This document shows, piece after piece, positions 38,723 through 49,002 of a stretch of 64,000 bases of DNA. This stretch comes from Varroa destructor. Its lineage: Eukaryota; Arthropoda; Arachnida; Mesostigmata; Varroidae. Every line of letters starts with the position of its first letter. The stretch's first letter is position 1. The position numbers were made by a program, and so were the translations under genes. Below the pieces are notes generated by a model. That model was not told the origin of the DNA. It was given only the letters and a program-made list of their open reading frames with translations, and made no database searches. The stretch lies in contig NW_019211458.1 in NCBI RefSeq assembly GCF_002443255.2, positions 27,990,485 through 28,054,484 on the forward strand, in the 5' to 3' direction.

Positions 38723-41468
38723 GGATGCTTCTTCCGGGTCTGAATCGATCGACGGCGGAAGCCGGACTTTTAAGTTGAGCGCGGTTAAATAAAGGAACAT
38801 ATTCTGTAGAAATGCATATTGTAGAACTCCAGGGTATGGAAAACTGGCATCTCAACCTACTATTTATATGGCTCGCTATACTTTGTAAGCAGCGGGTTGT
38901 CATTTATCACACTCAAACATAAATTGATTCTGTTTCATGTTATTCATGCACAGTGTCTCATGTCAAGTAACATAAACTTCTAAAAATCATAAAAAATAAA
39001 CCAATTGGATTAATGCTTCCGGTTACGGTCCTTCCAACTTGGAAAAAAGCCAAAAGTACATAAGAATATTCTTTGTAATAGTTATAAGTATTGTGCCCTA
39101 GTCAGGGAGAGGACGGACACTGCTCAATAGCCACGCGCTGTCTGGCTTTAGGCGAAATTCTATATTACCGAACGTTGAGCTTCTCAGTTCAACATGAGTT
39201 ACTCTTGTTAAATAAAAAAAAACGGCAGATTCGACAACATCTATCTAAATATATATTAGAAACTCCGGCCTTTCATTAATTAACGTGAGTGTACGTAAAC
39301 CGACGCGTCTGTGCTATCCTAAAATAACGTAACTTCTATTTAGAACACGCATAACCCACAGTTTCCTTAGCGGCTCCTAAATTTCCTCCTCTTATGCTTC
39401 GGTCGTTTTCTTGCAAGAGGTGGTTGGCGAACGTACTTGTAAAACAATCTCCAGGCTTTTTGAACGGACTAATACTTGTCTAAGTCTGGGTTCGTAGACC
39501 AGGTTGACAATGTTTTCTATGAGCAAGCACCAGAATGAACAGAGATATCTGTTCCGTTGCTTGTCTCTCGTGAGGAAAGTTTCGAAAAACGAGCTGGTCC
39601 TATCGAAACCAAGGCACGGCCGTCATCGTCTAGCTCGCTGTCCTTTTTGTCGTCTGCGCCGCCTGATGCCACCCGTTGCGATCCATGATCACCCATGGTT
39701 CCCTGTTCCTCAGAGATTTTTCCGAAGGCAGGCATGCGAGAGCAAAAAAAGAGAAAAAAAGCAGTGCCTAAAAGAAGCTTCGCGCCCAGAAGGTTCAGCT
39801 GTTTGGGGGCCAAGCGCTAAAAGAGCTGGAAGCGCGAGGCGAATTTAGTTCGAGAAGCAAGTTTCCGCGAACACCGCTCCTTTCACGGCCCTGCTGCTTC
39901 TCCTGCCATCGCCGCTGCTGACGTGACCTGTTCCGATGATCCCCTCCTTTGCGCGATGGATTGGGCTCGTAGATGGAGCGTCTTATTCATGGCTTGTGCA
40001 TACTCTGCGTCAGTGGTGTTGGGTAACGGCAAGCGGGAGCAAGCTACGGTTAGGGGACACCAAGCCTCTCTTTTTCAATAGCAGCAGATACGATGAAAGA
40101 GAAGGAAAGAGGAAGCCAAGCAGACAGAGGATCGAGTCGCTTTGGTGGAAGTGGATCGTTCGTGAAGTTTTTGCGAACCTTCAAGACGCAAGAATGTGAA
40201 GGAGCATGATTTGCCAAGTCGTGTAAAAAGGAAATATACTGCCATTGTCGATCGACGAAGATGGCCTGCGGCTTATAGCTTCGGGAGGACGGGTTTGGAG
40301 GGGTTTTGTGGTTGCACAAGGTAAAGCAGCGAGTCTGTGAACGCAACAAAACGGCAGACTGAAGGGTATAAGGGGTCCGCAAGTGCTGCCGCCTATGCCC
40401 GGCTGTTAACACGACGAGCGTCGCCGCTGACCTCGCCGCTGCTGTTCCTGTAGTAGCATACAGAAGAATCGCGGCTACATGCAAGCAAGGAAGTGATGCG
40501 TTTCAGAAGGCTATGTGTGTGAATAACCGCTCACTCCAGGGACAAATTGCGGAGGAAGGATTGCCTCGTAGAAGAAAAGGGGAACGGAAGTTCTAAAAAA
40601 TGGAATAGGGGTATCGGCAAAGAGACTAGAAGGGTATGCCTGGGCACACTCATATGGGTCCTTCATCCACCTGCTTGTATCCTTCTACTGTTTAAGATTA
40701 ATAAAAATAAAAACGAGGAGCTTGTCCTATGCTGTAGGATTCATTGTGCTATTCCAGCTTCATGAAACGTGTCGCACCATGGCGGATATAAGCTGAAGAA
40801 TCAAGACTGTATGAAGGATCGTTTAAAGAAATAAATGAATTATCAGTATCGTGTAGTAATCATGCTCAGTTTAACTGACGAAACGTGTGGTCTATGCCTT
40901 TTTCCAATGGAAACGACTATTAAAGGAAGTCTTTTCAATCATTATTATACACGTTCCGTTGTTTTCAGGCATTTAAATCTGCTGCGCCTAAATCATAAAG
41001 ACTTAATAATTAAACATAGTATATATATTTTCCCCTAGTCAGACTTCGTTACCTCTGTCCTCTGCTTCTTTTGCTTCAAAGACTAGCACTCGATTCCGTT
41101 CACTGCTTCGGAGTCATCAGCATCCGAAAGCGTATGTCGGGGATATATGCATGCATGCCTATACGAACAGTGGCAGCCGTGCATACATGAGCTGATAATT
41201 ATATTAATTATGGGTGGGTGATATGATGAAAATTACTCAAGTTACTTTGGATAACAGCGCAGCGTAGGCAAGGCCGACAAAGGCGTCAACGTTCCAATGG
41301 TAACAGCTACAGGAGACATAGCTCAGTACACTCTGCTGCGGTCGTCTTCCAACGGTGACTAAGGATGTATGTTACCACCGTTTCTGCAACCTCTCTCCCC
41401 TAAAATATCTTTTCCACTCTCTATGCTGTCTCTATCCAATCTATACGGGACGTCGTATATGTATATAG

Positions 41469-41563
41469 GAAAAAGCGAAAGGCCTCTAACAGGCAATGGA
41501 GTCAAATTTCCAGAGGAAGGAACAGCCGTAGAACGCAGGTCCCCAGGTGCCTCCATTGCTAAG
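41469..41563 (+). CDS. candidate short coding exon, unknown product
   Basis: Seen: a pyrimidine-rich region (41385-41440) leads to TATATAG ending at 41468, and the 95-base open stretch ends at GCTAAG|GTGAGTG, a strong donor at 41564. Translation in the open frame gives about 31 residues, polar and mixed (Gly, Lys, Glu, Arg, Pro), with no repeats. It would enter in the second codon position and end in phase 0. The acceptor is only moderate, because the pyrimidine-rich run is about 30 bases upstream. No family recognised. It does not match the phase of the candidate exon ending at 38116, so they are not obviously neighbours in one transcript. Confidence 0.22.
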
Positions 41564-41978
41564 GTGAGTGTTTTCTTTTGCGCAGATTACTACGCTAGTG
41601 TTCTATTATCTTTGCCGTAAACTCGCAGTTCATACGCTTGGCATATCATAGGTTGGTCGCCAGCTGCTAAGAAAGATGTAAAGTCTGGAATAACGCTAGT
41701 AGAAAACTTGGGCCTTCGATGGGTGCAGACTTGCTTAGCTCGGCCGGGTAACATTCGATGTTTTTTTGTCAACTCTAGTCGGCGGGCTAGCTTTGGCCTT
41801 CAGCATCAGTCAGGAGACCTAAGGAATCTTCCGAGGTATCAGTCTCGTAGATGGTTCAAAAACCATTCCTATTGCTATAATAGTACCTATGACCCAAGGA
41901 CATTTGAGGCCAGTCCCTGCGCGAGACTTCCACAGAAATTTCCGTGACGTCCTCCGCTTTTGGCACGGAAAAGGGATG

Positions 41979-41999
41979 GTGTGCTTTCGATAAGTACAC
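41979..41999. repeat. 8-bp hairpin with TCGAT loop
   Basis: GTGTGCTT and AAGTACAC pair with one G-T position around a TCGAT loop. A sister element with the same design lies at 42258-42278. Confidence 0.6.
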
Positions 42000-42257
42000 G
42001 TTTTTTCGGTAACATTAACTTACCGCTGGTTAGGACCGCTTTCTGCGTTCTATTGTCCGATCGAGTTAGAATATGGTAATGATTATAGTTGCTAATAATG
42101 TCCGACATCTTCTGTCTATCAAACGCCTACTTCGCAAAGGGCTGTGAAGACCGATGTAAACGGAGAAGCACTGTTATTCGCCTTTTCCTTCCTTACCATC
42201 TTACGCAGTTCAAGCATCTTAAAAAGATGTTATGAAGATTTCCCGTTTCGCCTGGAG

Positions 42258-42278
42258 CGTGCTTTTTCGATAAGCACG
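42258..42278. repeat. 7-bp hairpin with TTTCGAT loop
   Basis: CGTGCTT and AAGCACG pair exactly around TTTCGAT. It resembles the hairpin at 41979-41999 in both arms and loop. Confidence 0.6.
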
Positions 42279-45200
42279 AGACGCGTTCCGTTGAAGACCG
42301 TCTGGCTCAAGCTAATGCCGCCAAAATATTCAATCCGCACTGCCCCTGAGGGCCTTCACGCTACTTCGCAAATCTGTTGATAAGCAAGTAATACAAGTAC
42401 TAGGAACAATGGTAATGGTCGTTGTAGAGGTACCGAGAATAGGCTCGAATAAGGTGAAATGATTGGGTTCAGAAAAGTCAGGCCGACCTAGTTGCCAACC
42501 GACGTATGCTCGCGTTGTGTAACTCGCACGAACCGGAAACATTCTGCCAGAGAAGGTGCAAGAAAATGATAAACTTGTGCGCCATGGCCGCGCGGACTTC
42601 GGTAGTGAGGCTGACGAAAGGCATGTCGGCAGCAAGTCGAACTGGTCAGGTAGAGGCGGCGCTGGCGTCGGTACCGGCTTGAACGCGTACTGCCTTGCGA
42701 TGAACGCGATGCAATGAGTGATGAATATGGCTGCGACCGCGGCGCCTTCTTCTGTATCACGGAGCGAGTCGAAACAGCTGCAGCTGCACTGGCGGTCGGT
42801 CGTACTCGGTGACAGAAGCACTTCGTTAAGATTCAAGTCATGTGAAGCCCTCTCCTGCGCAGAACTAGTGGTCGTGTTCGTGCCGCTGCTGTTGCTGCTT
42901 TGGCGTGTGCGGCCGCTGCCATGGCTGCTGCTGTTCCTTGCTGAGAGTAAAAACATGCAACGAGTAGAATTGGAGAACTTTTTGGTCCATGTCTTCTTCC
43001 TTGGTCTTTTGCCTGCCGACTGCTGCAGCAGCTAGGAAAGAAGAAGCAAACCAGCGAGCAAGTTTCGCAGTATGCAAAGTGCCAAATCAATTACACCGGC
43101 TAGATAACTAGCTGACTGAGTACGCGGGCAAAGACTTTAGAAGTGGGCGAAGTGCGACTCAGCAGTGAGTGTCGATGCCGTCACACGGCATACAGAGAAG
43201 TCGGGCGTCACCGCCCGTCAAACGACGCTTGAAAAATCGTAGGTGGGTAACAGAGGTTCCTGGTTGCTAAACCATTTCAAGCAGGGACGATACGCATCGA
43301 TCTGATCGTTATCCAAGCAACTGCGGCGACTACATGGGCTTACCTTCCTCAACGCGACATGTACGAACAGACGAGGAAGAAAAGGAGGTAAAAATGAAAG
43401 TTTATTAAGAAGGATAGCTACCCATCCTGGCCTGGAGCGCATCGCCGTCGAAGTATGTTGTCAGTGTTGCCACAAGCGGCTGTCTGATAAAAGATTTACG
43501 CAGTCGAATACTACGAAATCGACCGCCTAAACATATTACAGAATCTACTACAAACAATTCAGTTTACGATAGGAAGATGTCCCTATAACCTGCACTAATG
43601 TAAATGGTATTGTTTCAGTACCATTTAAGTTAAAGCAAACCGAGTTTGTTACGAAATCATTGTTCTATAACTAATGTTCTATTCTATAACTAAAGATCTA
43701 ATGTATCGCTAAGCATTTAGCTTAGACCCTTTGCATAGTAATAGTAATGTACTAATGTGCTATAACATTTATCAAAACTTCCCAAAAGGATTGGATTTTG
43801 AATCCTTCGTCACTCGACAATACAGGAACGACCAAACATACATCTGCGAGTATTGTACAAAGAGTCTTTAGGAAAGTAAGGACTACTCGAATATGGAAGC
43901 CTACTTTTTTTTTCGCGTGCTCATGACGCAGGTTGTAACTAAAGATACTGCAGTACATATCACGGACTCGATCTTAGAAAATCGGTTACTTTCCGAAACC
44001 CCCAAGGGAACTACCAAGCACTTTCTGATCAGGTGCTCGTCAGGAGGATTCGATCAGGAGGTACACCCATACAATGTGTGTAGTAGTCTGTACGAACACT
44101 CACGCCATTCAATATCTTTCATAGTGATTACAGTTATCCCATTATTAGCGATGAAAGGCGCATTTTAACATGTGTTCAAGCTTAGCTGCGCAAAATTTCT
44201 GAATTAAAAAAAAATTAATTTACATATATATACACACACACATTACTCAGATAGTTATTTTCTTACTCAAAGACAATCCAGCTGCAAAAATTGATAGGCC
44301 ACTCTACATTTTTCCATATATTTAGACTAAATAGCAACGTATATAGGTACCTACAAATTACGAGCTAATTTTACGTCGCTTGCTTTTCTACTGCTTTTGC
44401 CAGTGCACAGATTACTAACACCAATAATAGTCCCATATCATTTTTCTCTGTCATTCCTCCCATGATCATCAATGCCAAATTTTTTTCTTTTTATTTTTTG
44501 CTTTCTTATTTTTTACTTTTGCTTCTTCAATTTTGTTCTCACCCGTTGCATTGCTCAACGTTGCCCAGTGTGCCGATGGTTCTAGGTTCACACTCGGGTC
44601 TACTGCCTTGACTGACAGCTTTCGTTTTGCTCGTACATACAACCTACTTAGTTTAGATATGTCTATATATCGTACACGTTAGCTGCTGTGGCTGCTTCTA
44701 TCGTTGGTGTCGCAGAGCTTACCTAAATATCTAATCAATTATGTCGTTGTTTATTAGCCCCACTGTTGTTGCTGGTAGTACTGCTACTAATGTCGTTGCT
44801 ATAGCGGTTTTTGTCATGCAAAGGACTCGGCCTTTGCCTGTCTTTGGTCGCCGTCGGCCTTCACTGCAGCCGGTTAGCCCACCTGACCAAGCAACCGATG
44901 GCCATAGTACGGTAATCGTTTACGCATCCACATGTTCCGACACCAGAGAATCACGTACAAGCTCACATGCATGCAGACGTGCAGCACGTTGAACATCGCG
45001 CAGCTGAACGGAGCGCGCAAACAGAGAAGGAAGAGGCTTCTACCTATATTTATAAATGCCATACGCAAAAAAGAACAACCCCGAAGGCGAGCGTACTCAT
45101 TTGCAACGATATTCACTGATCATACCGTTGCCAAACGATGCGGAAATTGTAGTGGCAGCTGCAGAAAGGCAGGCCACAGTGTCATGCGTCAAAGAATCGA

Positions 45201-48200
45201 CCGATTACTGACAGACTCAAAGACTGAATAATTCCTGCTCTTTCCGTCCGCCCCTATTTGCTTCTTTTTATTCCGATCGAACAGGCTGGCGGAAGACACG
45301 CAAGCAAATGGGCGACCTAAACACTGACCCAGAACACAGAAAGAAACGAAGGAAAATCAGCTCTGAGCAACTAATTTTATGCTGAGACATTATCACGCAT
45401 CGGACAGCAGTAAGCGCATATTTCTATTACTATCCCGCAGTTTTATACTTTATACGTTTCTTGGTGGGAACCATCCATCAAACCCCTTCTCGTTTGTGAC
45501 ACTTTTGACACCTCTTGGGGTCTCGTCAAACCCAACTCCGCACCCTCTATACGAAAAACCAGCCCGGTAATTTTGCCTACATGATTTCCAAAATAGATCT
45601 AGTCAACGTTCTTCCTTTATTGGATGTTTACGGGACGTTTATTTGCGTGAAATAAACGAGTCCGAATTTTACGTGCGGTTCTGTTGCTACCACGTCTAAC
45701 CAAACCAAATAAGTTCTGCAGAAAAACATCTCAGGTGCTATGGTCGCCACGGGGTTCCACCGATGTTGGCCGTGCTGCGTTTCTCTCATCGAATTGACAC
45801 TCCGTTGCTGGGCCGTTGATTTTTGACATTTATTTCATACGCTATCGTTCCATTTCAGCCATCTTCGTACGATTTCTTTGCATTTTCTCCGAAATGCTTG
45901 CGCTTTTATGTGGTGCTTGCATCGGTAAATGGGCGAGCCACACTAAACAGTACTATCCCTATTTCGCGCTTCGACGACACTTGTTCTTATAGGAAATGTG
46001 CATAGATTCGTAGACACATGCACCTGTATGCTTAAAAATAGAAATTTTAAAAGTAGATTATGGGTCCTTTCGTTTTCGGCGGTATTCCGTTAAGTGGTGC
46101 CAAGTTGTATGCAAGTTCGTACAATGCCTGGTACACCTTTGCAATAATTAAGCTAATATTCTATTCATTATTACCGAAAGTATGCTATTTATACAATGTA
46201 GTAATCTCTGCTACCGTAACTAAGTGAGATGTACAAGGCGTGTCCATATGTACCTTTTTATCATCGTCTCCCATATCGAAAACAGCTTCTATGCACAACC
46301 GCAGAAGATGAAAGAGATTTTACTTCATCATTTGTGCACCGTCCATACAATGGTAACAATGAATTCCATAGTTTGCGGTGTAACAGAGCCAGTACTGTAT
46401 ATATGTATATGATAATATATATATGCCAATGGCAACACAGGTGCAGAACTGCGACATATGAACTTTCTCTATTAACATGAACGTGCATTAAAGATAATAA
46501 CAAAAACGCACGCCTTTTTGCCTAAAACAAGCGGCCATTGCATGTAGTAAAATTGGTATTGTCATGCTTAACTTTGCTAATTCAATCGCACGATGCAACA
46601 TGGATAATGAGTAGAAAGCTTGCCGGGTTTTTGGTTGAGTTTAAATTCGACCGTCGTTCTTTAGATCGTCGCGTGGACCTTTGTTTAGACGATGATTAAC
46701 TGACGCTGCGATAGTAGATGAAGTCCTTGAAAGTCTTATTGTTTTATTTTCTATGATTCTCTTTTTTTTTCAATTCAACCATTTTACCACTATAGGTCAG
46801 CAAAATGGACGTAAAAAATGCTGCCAGAGGATGGTGCTCTACAACAAACCCGCCAGCCAGCGTTTTTCCAAGTTATATCCTGTACCTCTATCAACTGCAC
46901 AATATTCCTGCAGAGGACTCCGTCCATCCGAGTGACCACCAAGAACCGTCAGCGGTGGAGAGCTTTGCGCTTTTTACTCATTCTTTCACAAATTCTTTGG
47001 TGTTTTAGCGTCTTCCTCTCCGGGTTTCCTTTTCGTTCACGCTTGTCCCACGACAACGGGGGTGGCGCGCTCGTTTGCTTTAGCAGAAGGCTGTACCCTA
47101 GTTTTAAATTGTAAGGGTTGCGGAGTACAAGTTCGGTCGAAGGATAGCGTATGTGAGTGGAAACAAAGCTGGGAGATGACTGGCGCTACCGACGCCAGCA
47201 AACACTAGCAGGGGCAGACCTCTGGGTAGCTGAGGTTTCACTCGGAGTTTTCGCTGCCATCATCCGACTGTGATACCAGTAGTTGCAGTGAAGGTGACAA
47301 GCAACACAGCGTTCATGTTGCTTTCGTAGTAGTACAGGCCAGGGTCTGGGTCTATCCCGGCGCTAGGCTTGTCGCTTGCTTGCTCTTTCTCCGTAAGTTG
47401 GTCCCTGCGGCATAGCCCGTACAGTCTTTCACTTTCAGTCCAAGCCATGCAACGAGTGGTAGTAAATAACAACGACAACCACAGCGGCTTACCCATCCAT
47501 CATGATCATGCCGACCAGATGAATGAATGGACCGACAGAGGACACCAGCAGGAGGCAGTCCAAGCAAAGGCGAGCAGGAGACGCGTTTCGTCCATCACTG
47601 AGACCCACCCCCAACAAAAGTCGGCTACCGCCTTAAGTGCCAGTGTCGTAACAGCTATGAGAGCGCCCGAGGGAGCAAAACCCCCATCAAATTCTGGGAG
47701 GAAATTCGAAAAGCGTGGCGAGGGTTCTCGGAAGAGAAAAAGAAAGCCTTCAAGTGACAGGAACGGTTTGAAATGTCTGATGAGCCAGAAGTGGTCATAG
47801 CTGGTCTGTTCTGAGAATGCCAGCAGTTCCAGCTTCAGCGGCGTTTTGGTGTATATGCTTGTTAGCTTACCACAGACGACTATCCATAGCATATGCAAGG
47901 ACTAATCCGCCGTTGGTGGCTGGTCTTGAAACCGCCAGTAGGACGACGAGGCGCCAAGATGACAACGGTAGCATTGTGTGATTTTTGGGGTAGCAGACGG
48001 TCTAAATGTAACTGCTCGGGATCCTGCTCGACGCTTCTGCCGACTCTGTTTGCCGATTCTTCGCCACTACAATAGGCAGCATTGCTGTGTGACTCATACA
48101 TAACATTTCTTCTACACAATACCCCCTCTCGACTGGTTTCCACCATCTAATTCTTTTTCGTTCCTGTTTTCTGTGTCGCGTTAACGCATCTGCCGTACAA

Positions 48201-48620
48201 AAGTCTTGACATTTCATTGCTCTGTCTGTTTGGGCGTTATTCGTCGATCACTCTGTTTAGGCATGTGCATCTATGTAATTTGCTAGAGTTAGTTGTAGCG
48301 CAGGGTAGGCCAGTAAAAGCAAACTATAAGCAACTGTGTGCTGTGTAACAACTTCACATCTTATGTTTCTATACAAATGGCTAAAAATCCTAACTTTGAA
48401 CTACAAACAAAATTAATGTTTCGACCTTTATGCCCGATTATGTTATCGTTAGGCATTGCTTGAAATGGTTAGTCCCATACAACACTAAACGAATGTACGC
48501 CTCGTTTCAAACCTCGTCTACGTTACTAAACCTTTACTAATTTGTCACTGCACCATCACAATAACCACGAGCTACACATAGGCAGCCCGCTATAGCAGCT
48601 GAAGCCACAGCGATAAGCAA

Positions 48621-48654
48621 GCCGCCGTCGCCGTCGCCGTCACCGCCACCGCCG
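48621..48654. repeat. imperfect GCC/GTC triplet repeat
   Basis: About eleven GCC, GTC or ACC triplets. On the minus strand it translates as a Gly/Asp run inside a 176-codon open frame, which helps keep that frame open. Confidence 0.85.
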
Positions 48655-48799
48655 TGAAAAAAAACCAACAACGAGGACCCATACTGACGTCGCATTAAAC
48701 TGGCGATATCGGAAGGCTCAAATCTAACTCGATCCGTGCTATTCTGGCTTTTCTTCGCGTCCGTGATCTGTATATGCCTGTGTCTGAACTCGTGGATAC

Positions 48800-49002
48800 C
48801 TGCACTCCTTTTGATTTTACTAGAAGTTGTGAGAATGTTGCGCTCCTTAGAAAACAGTGTATGACCAACTTTAGCAACAGCGTTTACTGATTGGCGAACG
48901 CTGTCAGCGAAGTGAGTTTTGTGAAGGAACCGCTTCAATACATCAACTAGTAGCATGACGTCCGTTTGGGATAATTCGAGAAATTCAACGAGTACTACAA
49001 TT
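48800..49002 (-). CDS. candidate coding exon, faintly like an adhesion-GPCR GAIN region
   Basis: Seen: inside a 176-codon minus-strand frame (48537-49067) the segment from 49002 to 48800 is bounded by an acceptor-like GTTGAACTTCAG and a donor-like GTGCAG|GTATCC. It encodes about 67 residues with amphipathic helices: a hydrophobic Ile-Val-Val-Leu start, Leu-Val-Asp-Val-Leu, then Asp-Ser-Val-Arg and Lys-Val-Gly. Family knowledge: the helical part of GAIN domains in adhesion GPCRs has a D-V..L-V..L pattern followed by a helix before the last loop. Inference only: the resemblance is loose, and the usual Trp that follows is not seen. It would enter in phase 2 and leave in phase 1. Beyond 48800 the frame runs into the triplet repeat, which looks like intron. 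No neighbouring exon with transmembrane helices was found. Confidence 0.28.

Larger units (their letters stand above)
38117..41468. other. non-coding DNA with one possible minus-strand reading frame
   Basis: AT-rich to 39.3 kb; GC-richer to about 40.7 kb with open frames on both strands (87-144 codons). The only one worth noting is minus-strand 39517-39696, where an ATG in a good initiation context (ACCATGG) opens 59 codons rich in Asp, Gly and Ser. No domain recognised and no splice support seen, so it is not called as a gene. Confidence 0.5.
41564..48620. other. mixed-composition DNA without a confirmed gene
   Basis: GC-rich at 41.6-43.4, 44.7-45.3 and 46.8-48.1 kb, AT-rich between. It holds the longest open frame of the window: minus-strand 42330-42956, 208 codons with a real ATG. 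Its N-terminal part is Ser/Thr/Asn-rich translation of imperfect CTG/GTT triplets, the middle is Pro-rich, and I see no domain. Plus-strand 47447-47800 opens with ATG (G at -3) and runs 117 codons to a Lys/Arg-rich tail, also with no domain. Both lie in GC-rich DNA where stops are scarce, so they may be chance frames. Minus-strand AT-rich frames near 46.4 kb are (TA)n shadows. Confidence 0.45.

Noticed and set aside
45636..45658. 9-bp hairpin with GCGTG loop, considered as an iron-responsive or histone-type stem-loop
   Set aside because: Loop and flanks do not match either motif, and several 9-bp hairpins are expected by chance.
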